From positions 5,222,001 through 5,286,000 of the forward strand of contig JALJCS010000034.1 in assembly GCA_023055355.1 (NCBI GenBank): DNA of 64,000 bases, in the 5' to 3' direction. Positions 11,441 to 24,160 of this stretch are shown one piece after another. The translations under genes and the position numbers were made by a program. Origin of the DNA: Agelaius tricolor (Eukaryota > Chordata > Aves > Passeriformes > Icteridae). The notes under the pieces are model-generated. The model saw only the letters and a program-made list of their open reading frames with translations. It was not told the origin of the DNA and did no database searches. Numbering within the stretch: position 1 is the stretch's first letter; each line of letters starts with the position of its first letter.

Positions 11441-14400
11441 TAATGTCAGAAAACTGCTTTTGATTTCTCTACCTCAGACAGGACCAACATTGTCAAGACG
11501 GTTGAATGGGTGCTTGCACTCAAGCGTACACCCCCAAGCAGTACAGAGCACTGAGCAGCAGGACTGAGTGTGCAGCACAGCAACCAGGCCTCTAAAGCTC
11601 CTTTTGATCTCACACACACACACCCTCTCTTGCTCCTGTACAACACTGAATCAGCTCCTCTGCATGAAAGAGTTCAGCCTCTATTTACAGAAACAACGTC
11701 CCAAAATTTTATGAGTTCCAGCTTTAATACTCGTGCTTTCAAAACCACAAAGTATTTTAATTTCTAAATCTCCGTGGCTCCTTTTCAGAAAGTGTTCCTG
11801 ATGATGTCCCATTGATAGTGTTTTGTGTTAGGAACATCTTGAAAGAAAACAGTATTTGCCATACACTTTCTGCATGCTTTTGTCTTTGTACTAATCAACC
11901 ATCTGCACCCACAATCTAGATATTTTCTCTCTCAAATTCTTTTATCACATCTTATGGTTTAATCAGATGAGCAAATGATGACATTCACCTCTGAATCCTG
12001 CTTCTTTTCTGGGAGACCTAGCAAAGTATTATACCTACATAAGGTTTTAAATAATTCTTGGTTTGATTCACCAGTTCATGACATCCGTAGGTTATTACTT
12101 CATAAAGCAATTTATGGCAATAAGATGTTCTCCATTAAGCAAACACGAGTCAAAGGAAAACAAAACACACACAGAATGAAAAAGATCTTAAAGCTACATG
12201 TTTTCCAGACAGAAGATGGGAAGATCTCCAGTAGAATCTTGTTTTAATTCAAGCACTGGAGACTGCACAACTTGGGTTGCTATTTCTCCCTTTTGTACAA
12301 AGTAAAGCCTTTAACCTGACCTTGGAAAAAAAACATCTCAAGAGGCTTTTGTCATGTAGAGCCCAAAAAAGCCCAAGATTTCCTATGCTGTGATTATTTT
12401 TCTCATTAGTCAGTCTTGCCTTTAAAAATAATCAACAAAGCCGTAACTTTTCCTTTGATGCTTTGGAGTAAGAATCTAAGTAATGATATCAACAATAATT
12501 TGATCATGTACTAGTCAACATTAGTCTTTATGTGGTTTGAATTTGCCTTCAGCACACTCCACGTTCCAGAGAGTCACTACAAGGAGCTCCAGAGTTCAAG
12601 CAATGTGTGGATTCCAGAAGGCTCTTCCTCATGCCAGTAAAAAAATGGATTTTTTTCCAAAGAAGCAAGTGGCAAATGGCTACTCCCTCAGAAGCCCTGT
12701 AAGGTTCCAAGTGGAAAAATTGGACTGTAGGATTTATCACCTTGAACATCAGGGAAACTTTGTTCTGATAGGAGCTTGCTTAAAAGGTCTTTTTTAAGGA
12801 GCTACCCTAATTTAGGAAGTCAGGCACGAGATCCTCATAAAACCACCAGAAAATTAGCTGTAATGGTACTCTTTGAGCTGAAATTGTGAATGGTGTAAGC
12901 AAAGCCATATTAAAACCATCCAGGGACAGTAACTTACAGAGTCAGCATGTAGGACTCTGCTATCTAGATCACATTTAATTTTACCATATCTTCAGCCATC
13001 CTACCTGGCATCCTTAACCTGTAAAGCCTTGCAAGCTGATTGTATGCAAATAGAAGAAATTAAAGAAATTCTGGGTGCTTCAGATAGTTTGCCCCTTTAA
13101 GTCTGAAAGACCTCTCAGTATCACAGTGGGAGTGCATCAGGACCTGGAGTTGGCCTGGATTTATGGAATATCAGGTCTTGGATCCAAGCACAATGTACAA
13201 CCAGTTCCCCAGCCAATTTCAACTTGTTTTTCCAAGTGCTATGGGTTTTTTTTGCTCTGTCCTATGTGTCTGCTCTGGCCCATCCAGGAGACAATCCCAA
13301 GAAAAAAAACAAATTTCCACTGAGTTGCTCATCAGCCCCAAGTGTGTGGGAGCCCTAGAAAGGAGAGCAAAACACAAACTACACCTGTAACATGGATTTG
13401 GTGTTCCCAGCCTTTTTTGGGCCAGACAAGCACTTTCTCCATGACAGTCCCCCTGCATTCCTTTTTTTGCCTCTTCAAAATTATTCTGGACTCTTCTGAT
13501 GGTTTTCTTCTAGAGAGCGGCTTGACCCATAGCGAAGGTGTTCTGTGATCTTGAAAGGTGCAAGTCAGTTCAAAATGGAAGAGATTACTTTATTTATTGT
13601 TATTTGTTTATTTACCACCAGTCTTTAAAAAGCCTCTTTGTGCTGCTGTGGTTTGAGTGGAGGCACTCCTTGCTTTTGGCAAAATGTGTAAGGAAACTCC
13701 CTTTCAAACTTGCCACAGGTCTAAAAATCCCTCTTAAAACTGTCAGTATTGAACTTTATTACACAACAGAAATGCTCTCAGTCTCTGTCTGTTTACTGTA
13801 TTGTAATTAAACTTCATGAAAGACACCAAAAAAAGGCAAATATGAACAGCTTAAATTCCAGTGGAATAAATGATGGATGTACTCACCCAAAACCTCTAAA
13901 CTTGTACATTTTCTTAAACAGGATTCTTGCTGTCTCTATAATCTTTGGGGGTTTTTGCTTCTTGTTTTGGTAGTGGCTGTTTATGTAGCAACGCTAAGAG
14001 ACACTTGATCATTCTCCTGATTTTAATTACTCCTGACATATTTTGTTTAAAATTCCACACTGCTGTTGTAAGACAGTTTTACTGTAGACACTGCTTAGTG
14101 ATATTTCTCCCTGATGAAAACATCACAGTTAGGGGGCCCTTAAGGTCAAATATTTCCTGCTGCAGCTCTGGAAGTTCAGGAACTTCCCACCACATTTATT
14201 AGTGTTTTGTTTTCAGATAAACTTCCCACAGAAAAAAAAAAAATACAGGCCTTAAAAATTAACTCATGATATGTCATTAAACAAATCATAAGGGATATTT
14301 TCATGAGAAAAATTGGCAGTTTCATCTTATAATTTTCTTACTTGCCTAGTGGAAGGTGTATTCTTTTTTAGGTTAATTTATTTCCATAGCCCAGTTTCCT

Positions 14401-14547
14401 CTCTGGCTTCAGAGGACCACAGGATAAAATGGCCTGCAGCTGAAAAAGGCAATGTGAGTTATTGAATCCAGTATTATATTACAAACAATCCCATCATCGA
14501 TCTTCCATCCCCCGGAACGTGGTGAGGTGTATTTGTGGGCAGATGCA

Positions 14548-14571
14548 CAAAGGGACAGTTTTGTCCCTTTG
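14548..14571. repeat. Perfect 10-bp-arm inverted repeat
   Basis: The arms CAAAGGGACA and TGTCCCTTTG are exact reverse complements separated by GTTT. No T run follows and the context is eukaryotic, so a bacterial-type terminator is not implied. Confidence 0.8.
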
Positions 14572-15014
14572 TTGGCCCTACAGTGTGAAATCTTTCAAGT
14601 TTCTCAGGGTTCTCAAAAGTCTTGAGGACACCTGGGACCATTAATTTAATCTCAAGGTCCTCTGAGGATGCTTTGCTGGATTCATAATGCAGGAAAAACT
14701 TTTCTGTTAAAGGAGCTCATTGCTTCTGCTTTCTGAGGCAAATCTATTTTCATTTCACTGGAAATTCTGCAATAAATGTGTTTTATTGATATCTGCCGTG
14801 GTCACTGAGATACAGCTTAGAGTGTGAGGTGAGGAACATTCTTTATTCTTCAGCTTGGAGGTAGAAGAAAATAATGGGGCAGAAGATGGGGAAAGGAAGG
14901 CTGAAGGCACACACACATCTGGAGGAGAAGAAGGCTGGAGTGTGCTCTCTGCTTCCAATATGCTTTTTACATTAAAAAAAAAAAGAGCCTTTACTTAGAG
15001 GGATTCATATTTTT

Positions 15015-15036
15015 GGATAGATAGACAGATAGATAT
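15015..15036. repeat. Short GATA-type microsatellite
   Basis: GATA tetranucleotides are interrupted by one GACA unit. Confidence 0.8.
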
Positions 15037-15980
15037 GCTATCTAAAAGATATTTCATTCTTGTAGCCTGTTACTGAGAATTATATTTGTTCCCCTGTACC
15101 TTCATCCCCTTGAAAGGCAAGTCCCTGAGCCAAGCCAGTCATTTAGGACCTGTCGAAAGCTGTTTGAAGTCCCTGTGTAAAGAGAAATGTCCAGGGGACA
15201 TGCATTTCACTGAGGAGAGACAATTATCTTTGCATGGGAATGAAATCCTTTGGAGGCACTTCCCTGCATGGCTTTTTGTTTGCTGTGAGCTCGGGAAAGC
15301 GAGACGTCAGTGGGGACCTCAGTGCCATCTGATGGGTCACCTCTCTGGGGACCGATGGAATCTCAGCTGCACTTCCCTTGTAGAAGTTCTCGTTTTCCTT
15401 TCTTTTTATTTTCAATTTCCCTGCCTCTCAGAACATATTTCAAAGCGATTTCCTAGCAGCATAGCAGCATGACATCTTTATGGAATGTACGGTGATCTTC
15501 AGCAGGTTCCTGCTACGCTCAGAAGAGGCTGACACATCTCAGCTGGATTTGCAACTTGCCTAGATAATGATATTCTGTATAAAAATATGTTTTCTCGTGG
15601 CTCATTTCTCTGTTCACGTTCGGGTAAGCAAGGTTATTTTCAGCTGAGGTTATGCAAAAATATTGTGATGAGAAATGACATTTAGAAACAATGTCTTCAC
15701 ACTGGCAGCATTATCCATTAGAAGTCCACTCTGAATCTCATTTTTCTTGGGTACACTCAGATGATTTGAATAATTAAAAAAGCTGAGCGAAACTTGAACT
15801 TCCGCATACAAGAGGTCTGGAGGAAATTCAATCAATCCAGTTTGGAATCAGAAACAAAGTTTTATGGTGAAAGTTGTAGTTCTGAATAGATACAGCAAAG
15901 CATCATTTGGATATTCATGGATCAATATTAGGATCATAGCTTTATGCAGAAACAAAAGAGTTTTTAATAGAATATTAACA

Positions 15981-16014
15981 ATGATGATGATGGTAGCAAT
16001 GATGATGATGATAG
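15981..16014. repeat. Imperfect ATG trinucleotide tract
   Basis: Two blocks of ATG repeats are separated by a GTAGCA interruption. It lies in a short open frame, giving a Met-rich peptide that I treat as spurious. Confidence 0.8.
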
Positions 16015-16360
16015 TAAAAATGAGTACAATACTAAGAGATTTCCATTTGCATGCAGGTGATTAATGAGTTGAAACTAATCAAAAAGTGCCTGAATTTCCA
16101 CCGAGGCATCATGTCCATGTCTCTATTCCAAAGAGAACAGTCATCCACCTAGCTAACTTCAAACTTGCTAAAGTTAGAAAGTGACACTTGGGGTATTTTC
16201 TTACTTCATAAACTGCGGAGGCTACAGCAGCGGCAGCTATTACTGAAATCATTTGAACTCTCTGCTGAATAGGAGTGGAAAATGATGTGGAGTAAAGCAA
16301 ACAAAGGACAGAGTGGTGTGGAAGCAGCAGCCATCCCTGTTTATGGGATTCCCAGAAGAG

Positions 16361-16450
16361 CCCCGATGGGAGCAGGAGCGGAGCGCGGGCTGGGCGGATC
16401 GCGGATCTCCATCCTGCCGCAATTCCCGACCCAGCTCCGGGACCCGCTGC
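16361..16450. promoter_or_regulatory. CpG-dense patch, candidate orphan regulatory element
   Basis: Eleven CpGs lie within about 90 bases, including GCGCG and TCGCGG, in a neighbourhood nearly free of CpG. The patch is GC-rich on both strands. It is much shorter than a normal CpG island and no gene start can be identified beside it. An unmethylated enhancer, an alternative promoter or first exon of an unrecognised transcript, or a chance GC patch are all possible. Confidence 0.4.
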
Positions 16451-19400
16451 ACCTCACCTCATTGTGCTTCTGATAACGAGCTGCAGATATAATTAGAAGT
16501 GTAAGAGCAATGCAAGAGATTGTAGGTTTGTTTCACACCTTCTGGTAAATGGGAGAATAATTAGATCCAGGATACTGTGGCAGAGCATGCTGTGTGGCTG
16601 ATTTCAAAGCGTGGCTTTAGAGGAAAGGGGGATTGTCTGAATGACTCTGGAAAATAGTATTCAATCCCCAGGCACTTGGAAACATAATTTCATTTTTATA
16701 TGAGAAATTTTAGCAATAACTGTGTGGAATTTTTACCCATTTGGGGAATTATGCCATTTCTACTTGGAGGAGAAATATGAGTGCCGTGGTATGTTTAAAG
16801 GAAAAAGTAGTGGGCTGCAAAAAAATGTCAGTAGCTTTGGTCATTCTGATGTTATAAAAAGGCAAGTCTAATCAATGAATATTTGTTCATTTTTCAAAGT
16901 CAAGGCTCACACCAAGTATCTGTCTGAAAATATCTTGGATACCAGTCCTTATGGACTCATCCTGATTTTGCTGTTGCATTTGACTGACTGTGCTTCACTA
17001 CACAGCAGGGTCAAACAAATCTGCAGCCTAGAGACTTGTTACTTAAATCTACAGACTGGGAATGAGCTGCCATTTCTCCTGGGAGAAGGACAGCGGCAAG
17101 AGATATTTCACTTTTTTTCTTTTTTTTTTGCACGGCTAGCGGCTGCTCATGATAGCTTTGGAGATCACTTTGTCTCCTTGGTCACAATAGGTCTGGCTGT
17201 GAAAATACCTGTGAAATTACTCCCTGAAATTGGGAGGTAATTGTTGCTTGTGCAGGGGGGTCCTGTGATGGAAAAAAATAAATAAGAGGGGGGAAAAAAA
17301 CGATGAAGGAAAAGGTTTGCTAAACTCAAGCATCCTTAGCTATGAACACCCTGCTGTAAAGTCAGGGTGACCTGTCCAGGGACTGTGACAATTCACAGAA
17401 TTAGAATATCCAGTCCCCAGTCAGCTGAATTACACTGACAAAAGCTGCCTAGATACCAATATGCAATAATCCTTTTCAGGGTGGAGATCTGACCAGAAAT
17501 GACAGCTTTCAAATGCTTATGGCATCATTATCTGTGTCCAGAAATAATCTCGGGGAAATAACACATGAATCTCTACCAGAGGCACTTAAAAGCAAGAAAC
17601 TTGAAAAGCAATTTCACATTGCTAAATTCTACAGAAAAATGCTTTGCCATACCTTGTGCACTATGTGTGACCTGCACATATTGCATATGCAGCAAATAGA
17701 TTGGTCATAAGCAAACCTCCTCCTGTTTCCTGCTACATCAATAAAAGAGATGGGAAGAACAGACAGGCAACTATAAACAAGCATTCTCTCAGGGAGTGTA
17801 AGAATGACTTATTTGATGGAAAACTACCCTAGGATCTATCATCTAATACAAATTATGATTCAAATATGGTTTTTTTTGCCTTGTTCAGGTCATACAGTCC
17901 CATTCCATTTTTACACGTTTTACTGGGTCTCTGAGTGTCCCTAGCAGAATCCAATTGCATGGCACGATAAAATTAAGGGCAACAAATCTGCTGTGCCTTA
18001 TAGCATCTTATATATGGGATTGACAAACTCATCCACCTCAGAGATGAATAATTTATCATCATTTGTACTTTTCTGTGCTTTGCCACAGCATTCAGAAGGA
18101 TCAGGAACCAGGAAGCATTCATTGCTCTTGGTGCTGTACAGGAGCAGCCCCCAGCTGATGACAGAAAGTCTGTGCAGAGCACTAGTCCTCTCTTTGCTCC
18201 CTGCAGTGCCTGAGATAATTCCCTCTGTGCCAGGAGGGATTTCTGATGGAGCCTGCAAGTGGCTAAGCCACACAGCAGGGTGATGGTCAGAAAGAGAGGG
18301 GGGAAAAAGAGTCCCTCAGGGGAAAAGCTTCAAAGGGTAAAACTATTGACCCTCAACTGAGCATTGCACCTGCTTCTTGAACTCTCCTGCCACACTGGGA
18401 GTTTACTACAGTGTCACTGTAGGCACAGCCATGCCACCATGAGCTCATGAAATTTTTTGCACAGAGAAGCCTCAGAGCCCTTTCTGTGACCAGCCAGGGA
18501 CAGATTTTACTCTGGTGCCTCTATTGATGGCAGTGAGACGTGGGAACTTGCAATAACCAAAAGTCCAGAAAAGTACTCCAAAAATCATGTATTAACCCTT
18601 CTAGTCATGTTTTCAGCTCACATGCTCTTCCCACCTCTCATTTCCATGGGGTATCCTCAGTACAGCCCCTATCTCCAAGGAGGGGGTTAGCCAGCAGACT
18701 TACACAGTTTAAACCCTGCACTCAGCAATTCTTTAGGATCACTTTTACTGTGAAATATGAGCACAGGTTCCCTTGTATTTTTATGTTGCTGGCTTCTGTG
18801 GGAAAGTATAACATTTTATTGAGGAGATTAATGCCTCGGGACACTGTATATAAGAACTCAGGCTGACAGATATTTAAATATGTTAACAGAAAAATAGGTT
18901 CAAAAATACTGCCAAGCATAGGCTTTGTTCTATAATACCCCTGCATTGCATATATTATTTTTATTATGTTGGGCTGTTCCTGGCCTGAATTCCAGAGGAG
19001 TTCTCCTCAAGTTACATTAGCACTCTGTACCTCCATCTATACCTTTGCATCCATCGATCCTTTATGACCCTGATCGAAAGAGCAATCAGGAAACCAGTGA
19101 TTTGATGAGATCACTCATCCCAGCCCAAAAATTCCTAACAGAGCTAAATATAGGACCAGCATTCATACAAAAAAAAAAAAAAAAAAAGCCAAATGAGCAA
19201 TATTTCCTGCTCTCCCTATCAATTATGTTATGCATTTCAGGATGCCTGCCATAAATATTTCATGTTGGCTCCTGATTTCTGATCCTAATCTCAACTGGCA
19301 GAACCAAACAATAAATGCCCATAACCAAATATATATGATACATTTATAAAAGCATCTTTATCAAGGTTAAGGAACTGGTTGAATGTATTAGAAGATGCCT

Positions 19401-19929
19401 CACCATATCCCTTGAGTGAAGCTGATGTCATCTTATTTTAGTAGTTGGGCTTAAATTTGACACTCAGTGTCTTGGAAGAGGCTTTTTTTGTTTGTTTGTT
19501 TTCATTCACTAATGGCAATAGATAATTTAGGAATAGAGAGGCTGCCATGCAGAAGCAGCACATCAAACTGCAGCCAGATCCTTGAGAATGTGCAGAAAAC
19601 ATCTCATGAGTGTCTGGGAGACTCTTGTCTTAGTCATTCTGCTATTTAGAGATGGCCATAAACTTTGAAGTACTTGCATTTTTTACAATGCTGTCTGAAA
19701 AATACCCGGAAAATAACTCTGCTATCAAATATTCCAATATTTGTTTAACTTATGTTCCTATGAATCCACCTTGCCAGATTCAACTTTCCAATATATTTTT
19801 TAAAATGAAATCTGAATTCTCTGCTTTCCATTTTCATAAATTGTCATAACTTTGAATAATCACAGAAAAAAAAAAGTAGAAGTGTCTCATATGCTTCTTT
19901 ACTTATGACTCCTTACTTCAAATATTTCT

Positions 19930-20180
19930 ATGGTATCCAGTGTTGTAAAACCTCTTTAGAGAAACAGTCCTAATATTTTAAAGTCATTTAAAATGAGAGG
20001 TTTTTCCATCCCATTGACCATTCTTATTGCCCTTCTCTCAGCATCTTTCAGGTTTAATCTGCAATATCTTTTCTAAAACGACCTAATGAATATTCTATAC
20101 AACTTTTGTAGCTGAAGCCATACTCTGAATCCTGATGCTGTTTTTCCCTGTGTACTTTGTCATCTGATCCACTGGTTAAA
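19930..20180 (-). mobile_element. Old degenerate CR1-like LINE remnant
   Basis: On the minus strand this resembles older CR1 3' regions. The recognisable part is the segment around TTATTGCCCTTCTCTCAGC, followed by a decayed version of the usual continuation. The flanking sequence to about 20800 may be a continuation of the same element but is too decayed to call. It looks far more diverged than the other CR1 pieces here, so it is a much older insertion. Confidence 0.5.
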
Positions 20181-23100
20181 TTAATTCCCTTTTGGATGGA
20201 TATGGCTGTATGTAGGAAGAAAGGGATACTTCTGCATCATTAAGCACAGCTGCAGGGTTATTGCCAGGTCCCTTTCTTAAACCGAGCCTTTTGGACCTCA
20301 GCAAGCAAACAGTTCCCTCTGGCACTGAACTTTGTCACTTCTCATGTCATAACTTTCCATCAGCAGTGAGCAGCCTTTCCCTGCTGCTCACCTTCCTTTC
20401 ACATGATTAGGAAGTATATTAAGCATTTAATCTAACACAGAGCCTTGGAGTACTTTTAAAAAGTAAAGCTAAACCACTCCTCAACTGCCTACTGTGCTTC
20501 CGAGTAATCAGAATGTTCTGACTTTAATGTGGCAAATGCTCCAGGACAAGAATTTTTTGTAAGCCTGTGCCTATAGTGTCAACCAGGGTTTGTTTTATGA
20601 ATTACTTGATTTTTCCAGTTTGAATCTTCTGATAGAAAGTGAGCTGGCATTTTCCTTGCAAAGGCTATTGGTTTAACTCGCTTCTGCTACGATACCAGAC
20701 AACTTCTGCTTATAACTAACATTTTGACCAGATTTTCAAACATGCAGTTGTCAGGGTTATCCACACTAATGATTTGCTGACCTCTGAATTATTGTTTTAA
20801 ATATCAGCTATCCACAAGTCCTCCAAACCCGAGGTTGTTTTTAATGAGAGATCACATATCTCTGCAAGCAGCTCACATTTTTATTTCTGAACTCCTTCAG
20901 GACTCATAAATGTATGACATCTGGGTATCCAGAGTGATAGCAGGAGACAGCTTGGGAAAATAAAAATGAGCCTTGTCTGTAAATCAGCCTGGCAAGGCGC
21001 CACTATGTCAGTAGCTCTTGGAAGGCTTTTGGAAACTTTGCAGTTTGAATTTTTCTTACCCCAGCATGTGCCAGGCCGTCATAGCTGCTAAACCAGGCTT
21101 TATTATATAATCTGATAATATGTACATTATTAAAATCTAATTTTTAAGATATTAAGATTTTAAATATTTTTAAGAATATTTTTAAGAATATTTGCTTGTG
21201 GAAACACAAGCCCCCTTGCAATGTTCATCTGAGCTGAACTTTAATCCTCTAAGTGTGCAGCCAGTTCCTAAACCATGGACTATGCTTCCTGCCCACCATT
21301 AAAGAGTTCACTGCAGGAAATCAAAGTCAAGTTGATTTTTTCCCCTTTTAATTCCAGAGCACCCAAAGTGTTGCTATACAGCTGCATAAAACTTAAATTT
21401 GACCCTCAGCTGCCCTTCTTCTGTCACCACAGGGCCACAAGATTGAAGAACTTTCTTCTCAACTCAGCTACAGCATAGTGGAAACCAAAGAGTGAGCAAA
21501 TGTGGGGATGCCTTAAATAGGCTGTGCTTGCATTTTTAGGGATGGGTTCTCCATAACTCCCCTGGTAAGAGCAAACAGAATCCCAGGGCATCATTACTTT
21601 CTGTTTGTCTTGTCTATGATGCCCTGGAGCTGCCTATAAAATTTTCAGTTTTAAAATTAAATGGTGCTTAAAGTGATGTGGAAAGACATGAGCCATAAAA
21701 GGATGGATGTGTTTGTAGAAGCAGAGTCATCTTTCCAGAGTATTTAATCATTTCTGTCGAGTGGCTCCCCAGTCTCCACTGCACTGGGCAGTTCTGCAAG
21801 AAAAAGCTGACAAAAATCTGTTTATGACTTTTGCACTGGAGCTGTGGCACCCAGCTGTAAAACCAAGGTGCAGGGAGCAAGATCAGAGCTGTCTGTGGAG
21901 TAAAGTGAGGGTGTTCCACATTTCACATCTCCTCAGGATTGCTCGTTTGTGCCACTGGAAGTAAGGAAGTATGAAAAGGTCCTGGCAATAGGAGCTTGTC
22001 CCCTGAGTTTACCCTGTAAAAATGAAACCAGGGACTTTATTTAATTGCTATTATGTTTACTTAATAGAAATAATTAAATTGATTTAATAAAATAATAATT
22101 ATTTGACATACGAATTATTAATATTTAAGGAAATATTTGATTTTTGCTGAGCTGGGGGCACAAGCCTGAGTGATGGATGTGTGTGATTGTTGCTAGGGGT
22201 GTTTGCTTTTTGTTGCTGGAGTTGTTCAGTGCAGGCTGCAGTTGTTAGCAGTTAACAAGTCCATTAGAGGTGCCTTGGAGAGTGCAGTCGACAGACACTT
22301 CTGTGGGGTTATGAATGCATGCAGTGTCTGAACATGCTCCCTGGCTCCTACATAATAAACCTGAGGAAAAATAAAAGCTCTGTGTTGCTATAGTAACCTA
22401 TATTGATATAAAAAAGTGGGGATGGTTTCCTTTGTGGGTGACAGATGCAGGACGCTGGTAGCTTAGCCTTTGTCACACTGCCTGGTTGTGCATGTGCCAC
22501 GCTGTGCATTTCTGTCAGCAGCACTTCACATTTAAAACACAAATATTTTAGTGCAACATGGCTGGATTCTGCTTTCTTAGGGGTTTTGAGTTCACATAAC
22601 TCAAAACACTGTTTAGGAAAAAAAAAAACCAAGAGAAAACAAAGCACATTTTAGACTTACCCATGACAACTAAAGCTGGCATAAAATACATGTTTATTTT
22701 TAAATCATGATACTGTGCAGCTCTGCAACATATGTTCATCTGCTTGGACACAGTAATAACCACCCAGGCATTGCAACTGTCCTTTAACTCCTCCCTAGCC
22801 AAAGAATCCATGAGGGGCTGGAAAGTTTCCTATGAGGTTGCAAAAATGAGAGGGACAGCAGGAGTGGGAGCTGCACCAGCTCCATCAAAATGCTAAATAA
22901 AAGCCCTGAAAAGGGGAGTTTAGTTTTCCACGAGAGGAAAGATGCTGTGGGCACAAGTCCTTGGGTACACTCACTGCTTGGAGAGGTGTCTCAGAAGCCA
23001 GTGCTTCATTTCTTTGCTGTTCTTAGGGTAACATGCTCCATCCAATGCTTAGGACACCACTGAGCTCCTGGAAAAATAACCATTTTGAACTGCACCAATA

Positions 23101-23552
23101 TATGAGTTTGGGGGTGGTTCTTTTTGCATGGTGAGGAGTGATGAAGGAATAAGAAGAGAGTGATTAAACTTGCTGCTCTGGGAGCTTTATCTTCCTGGGA
23201 CTTGTTGGCCCAGCATTATTCAGAAGCAGTGAGAAAGTGGAGTGTAATGCTAAAAATTGCTTTGACACTGCTCAGCAGTCACTGGGGCAAGCAACAACTG
23301 GCCATATATTGTGCAGGATACAAGTCTAACTCTGTTTAATTGTGGAAGAAGTGGAGGATAAAGGGAAAGGAAAACCCCAGAAAACTTGAAATGTGTGCGA
23401 GAGGAAGCCCAGCAATTCAAGCAGTAAAATTAGTGCCAAAAATGGTGTCAGAATAATCAGCTGGAATTAGTGGAGGTTGAAATGATCAGTAATGTTAGAG
23501 ATGACTTGCTTGTAGCTTCCAGTTATCCTCCAGCTCATGACAATGCCCCCCA
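20181..23552. other. Gene-free unique DNA
   Basis: No gene or named repeat is supported, apart from the possible continuation of the old CR1 to about 20800. AT-rich patches at 21110-21200 (with a short tandem duplication of TTTTTAAGAATA) and 22050-22140 are composition features. Short open frames are unremarkable. Confidence 0.65.
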
Positions 23553-23934
23553 GCTATATATTCTATATATATAATATATATTATATATAACAATATATTA
23601 TATATAATACATTATATAATATATAATATATAATATATAATATATAATATATAATATATAATATATAATATATAATATGTAATATATAATACGTAATATA
23701 TAATATATAATATGTAATATATAATACGTAATATATAATACATAATACATTATACATTTTATATTATATATATTATATACTATATATTATATATTTATTA
23801 TATAATATATGCTATATACTATATACTATATAATATAATATATAATAGATATTGTATTATACTATATATAATATATATCTAATATATATAATATTTATAT
23901 ATTTTTTTTTCTTTAAATATATGTATAATATATA
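23553..23934. repeat. AT-rich satellite-like tract with 7-bp unit
   Basis: About 380 bp is almost purely A and T. The central part is an array of the heptamer TATAATA. Within it, 23673-23742 has a higher-order period of 35 bp (five heptamers) repeated twice, marked by TAATATG and TAATACG variants at fixed positions. The edges decay into irregular TA-rich sequence. Such DNA melts easily and can form cruciforms, and it is prone to assembly and length errors. Confidence 0.9.
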
Positions 23935-24094
23935 CAGTGACAGCATTGCTTCTTGCTGTCACAGCATCCTTGTTTCCAGGTAAGGATACTGAGCAGGGTT
24001 CCCTTTACTGATATTAACCAAACAACAGAGGTGCTTGGCTTTTCCAAATTAACTTTATGGATAAGCTGTGCTGCTTTTGTGTTCTTTGTGCTCT

Positions 24095-24160
24095 TGTTTT
24101 TGTTTTTGTTTTTTTGTTTTGTTTTGGTTTTTTGTTTGTTTGTTTGTTTGTTTGTTTTGA
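24095..24160. repeat. T-rich (GTTT)n / (GTTTTT)n tract
   Basis: Runs of T punctuated by single G form first a six-base and then a four-base period. On the minus strand it reads as an A-rich tail-like tract, but no retroposon body is recognisable beside it. Confidence 0.85.

Larger units (their letters stand above)
11441..19929. other. Gene-free unique DNA with small repeats
   Basis: I see no supportable gene. Minor repeats are a short AC run near 11610-11622, a GATA-type tract at 15015-15036, an imperfect (ATG)n tract at 15981-16014 and a 19-base A run at 19169-19187. The CpG cluster at 16.4 kb and the palindrome at 14.5 kb are listed separately. Open frames of 60-130 codons occur on both strands and look random. 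Confidence 0.7.

Noticed and set aside
14548..14571. Rho-independent terminator
   Set aside because: Bacterial-type terminators do not apply in this avian context and there is no downstream T run.
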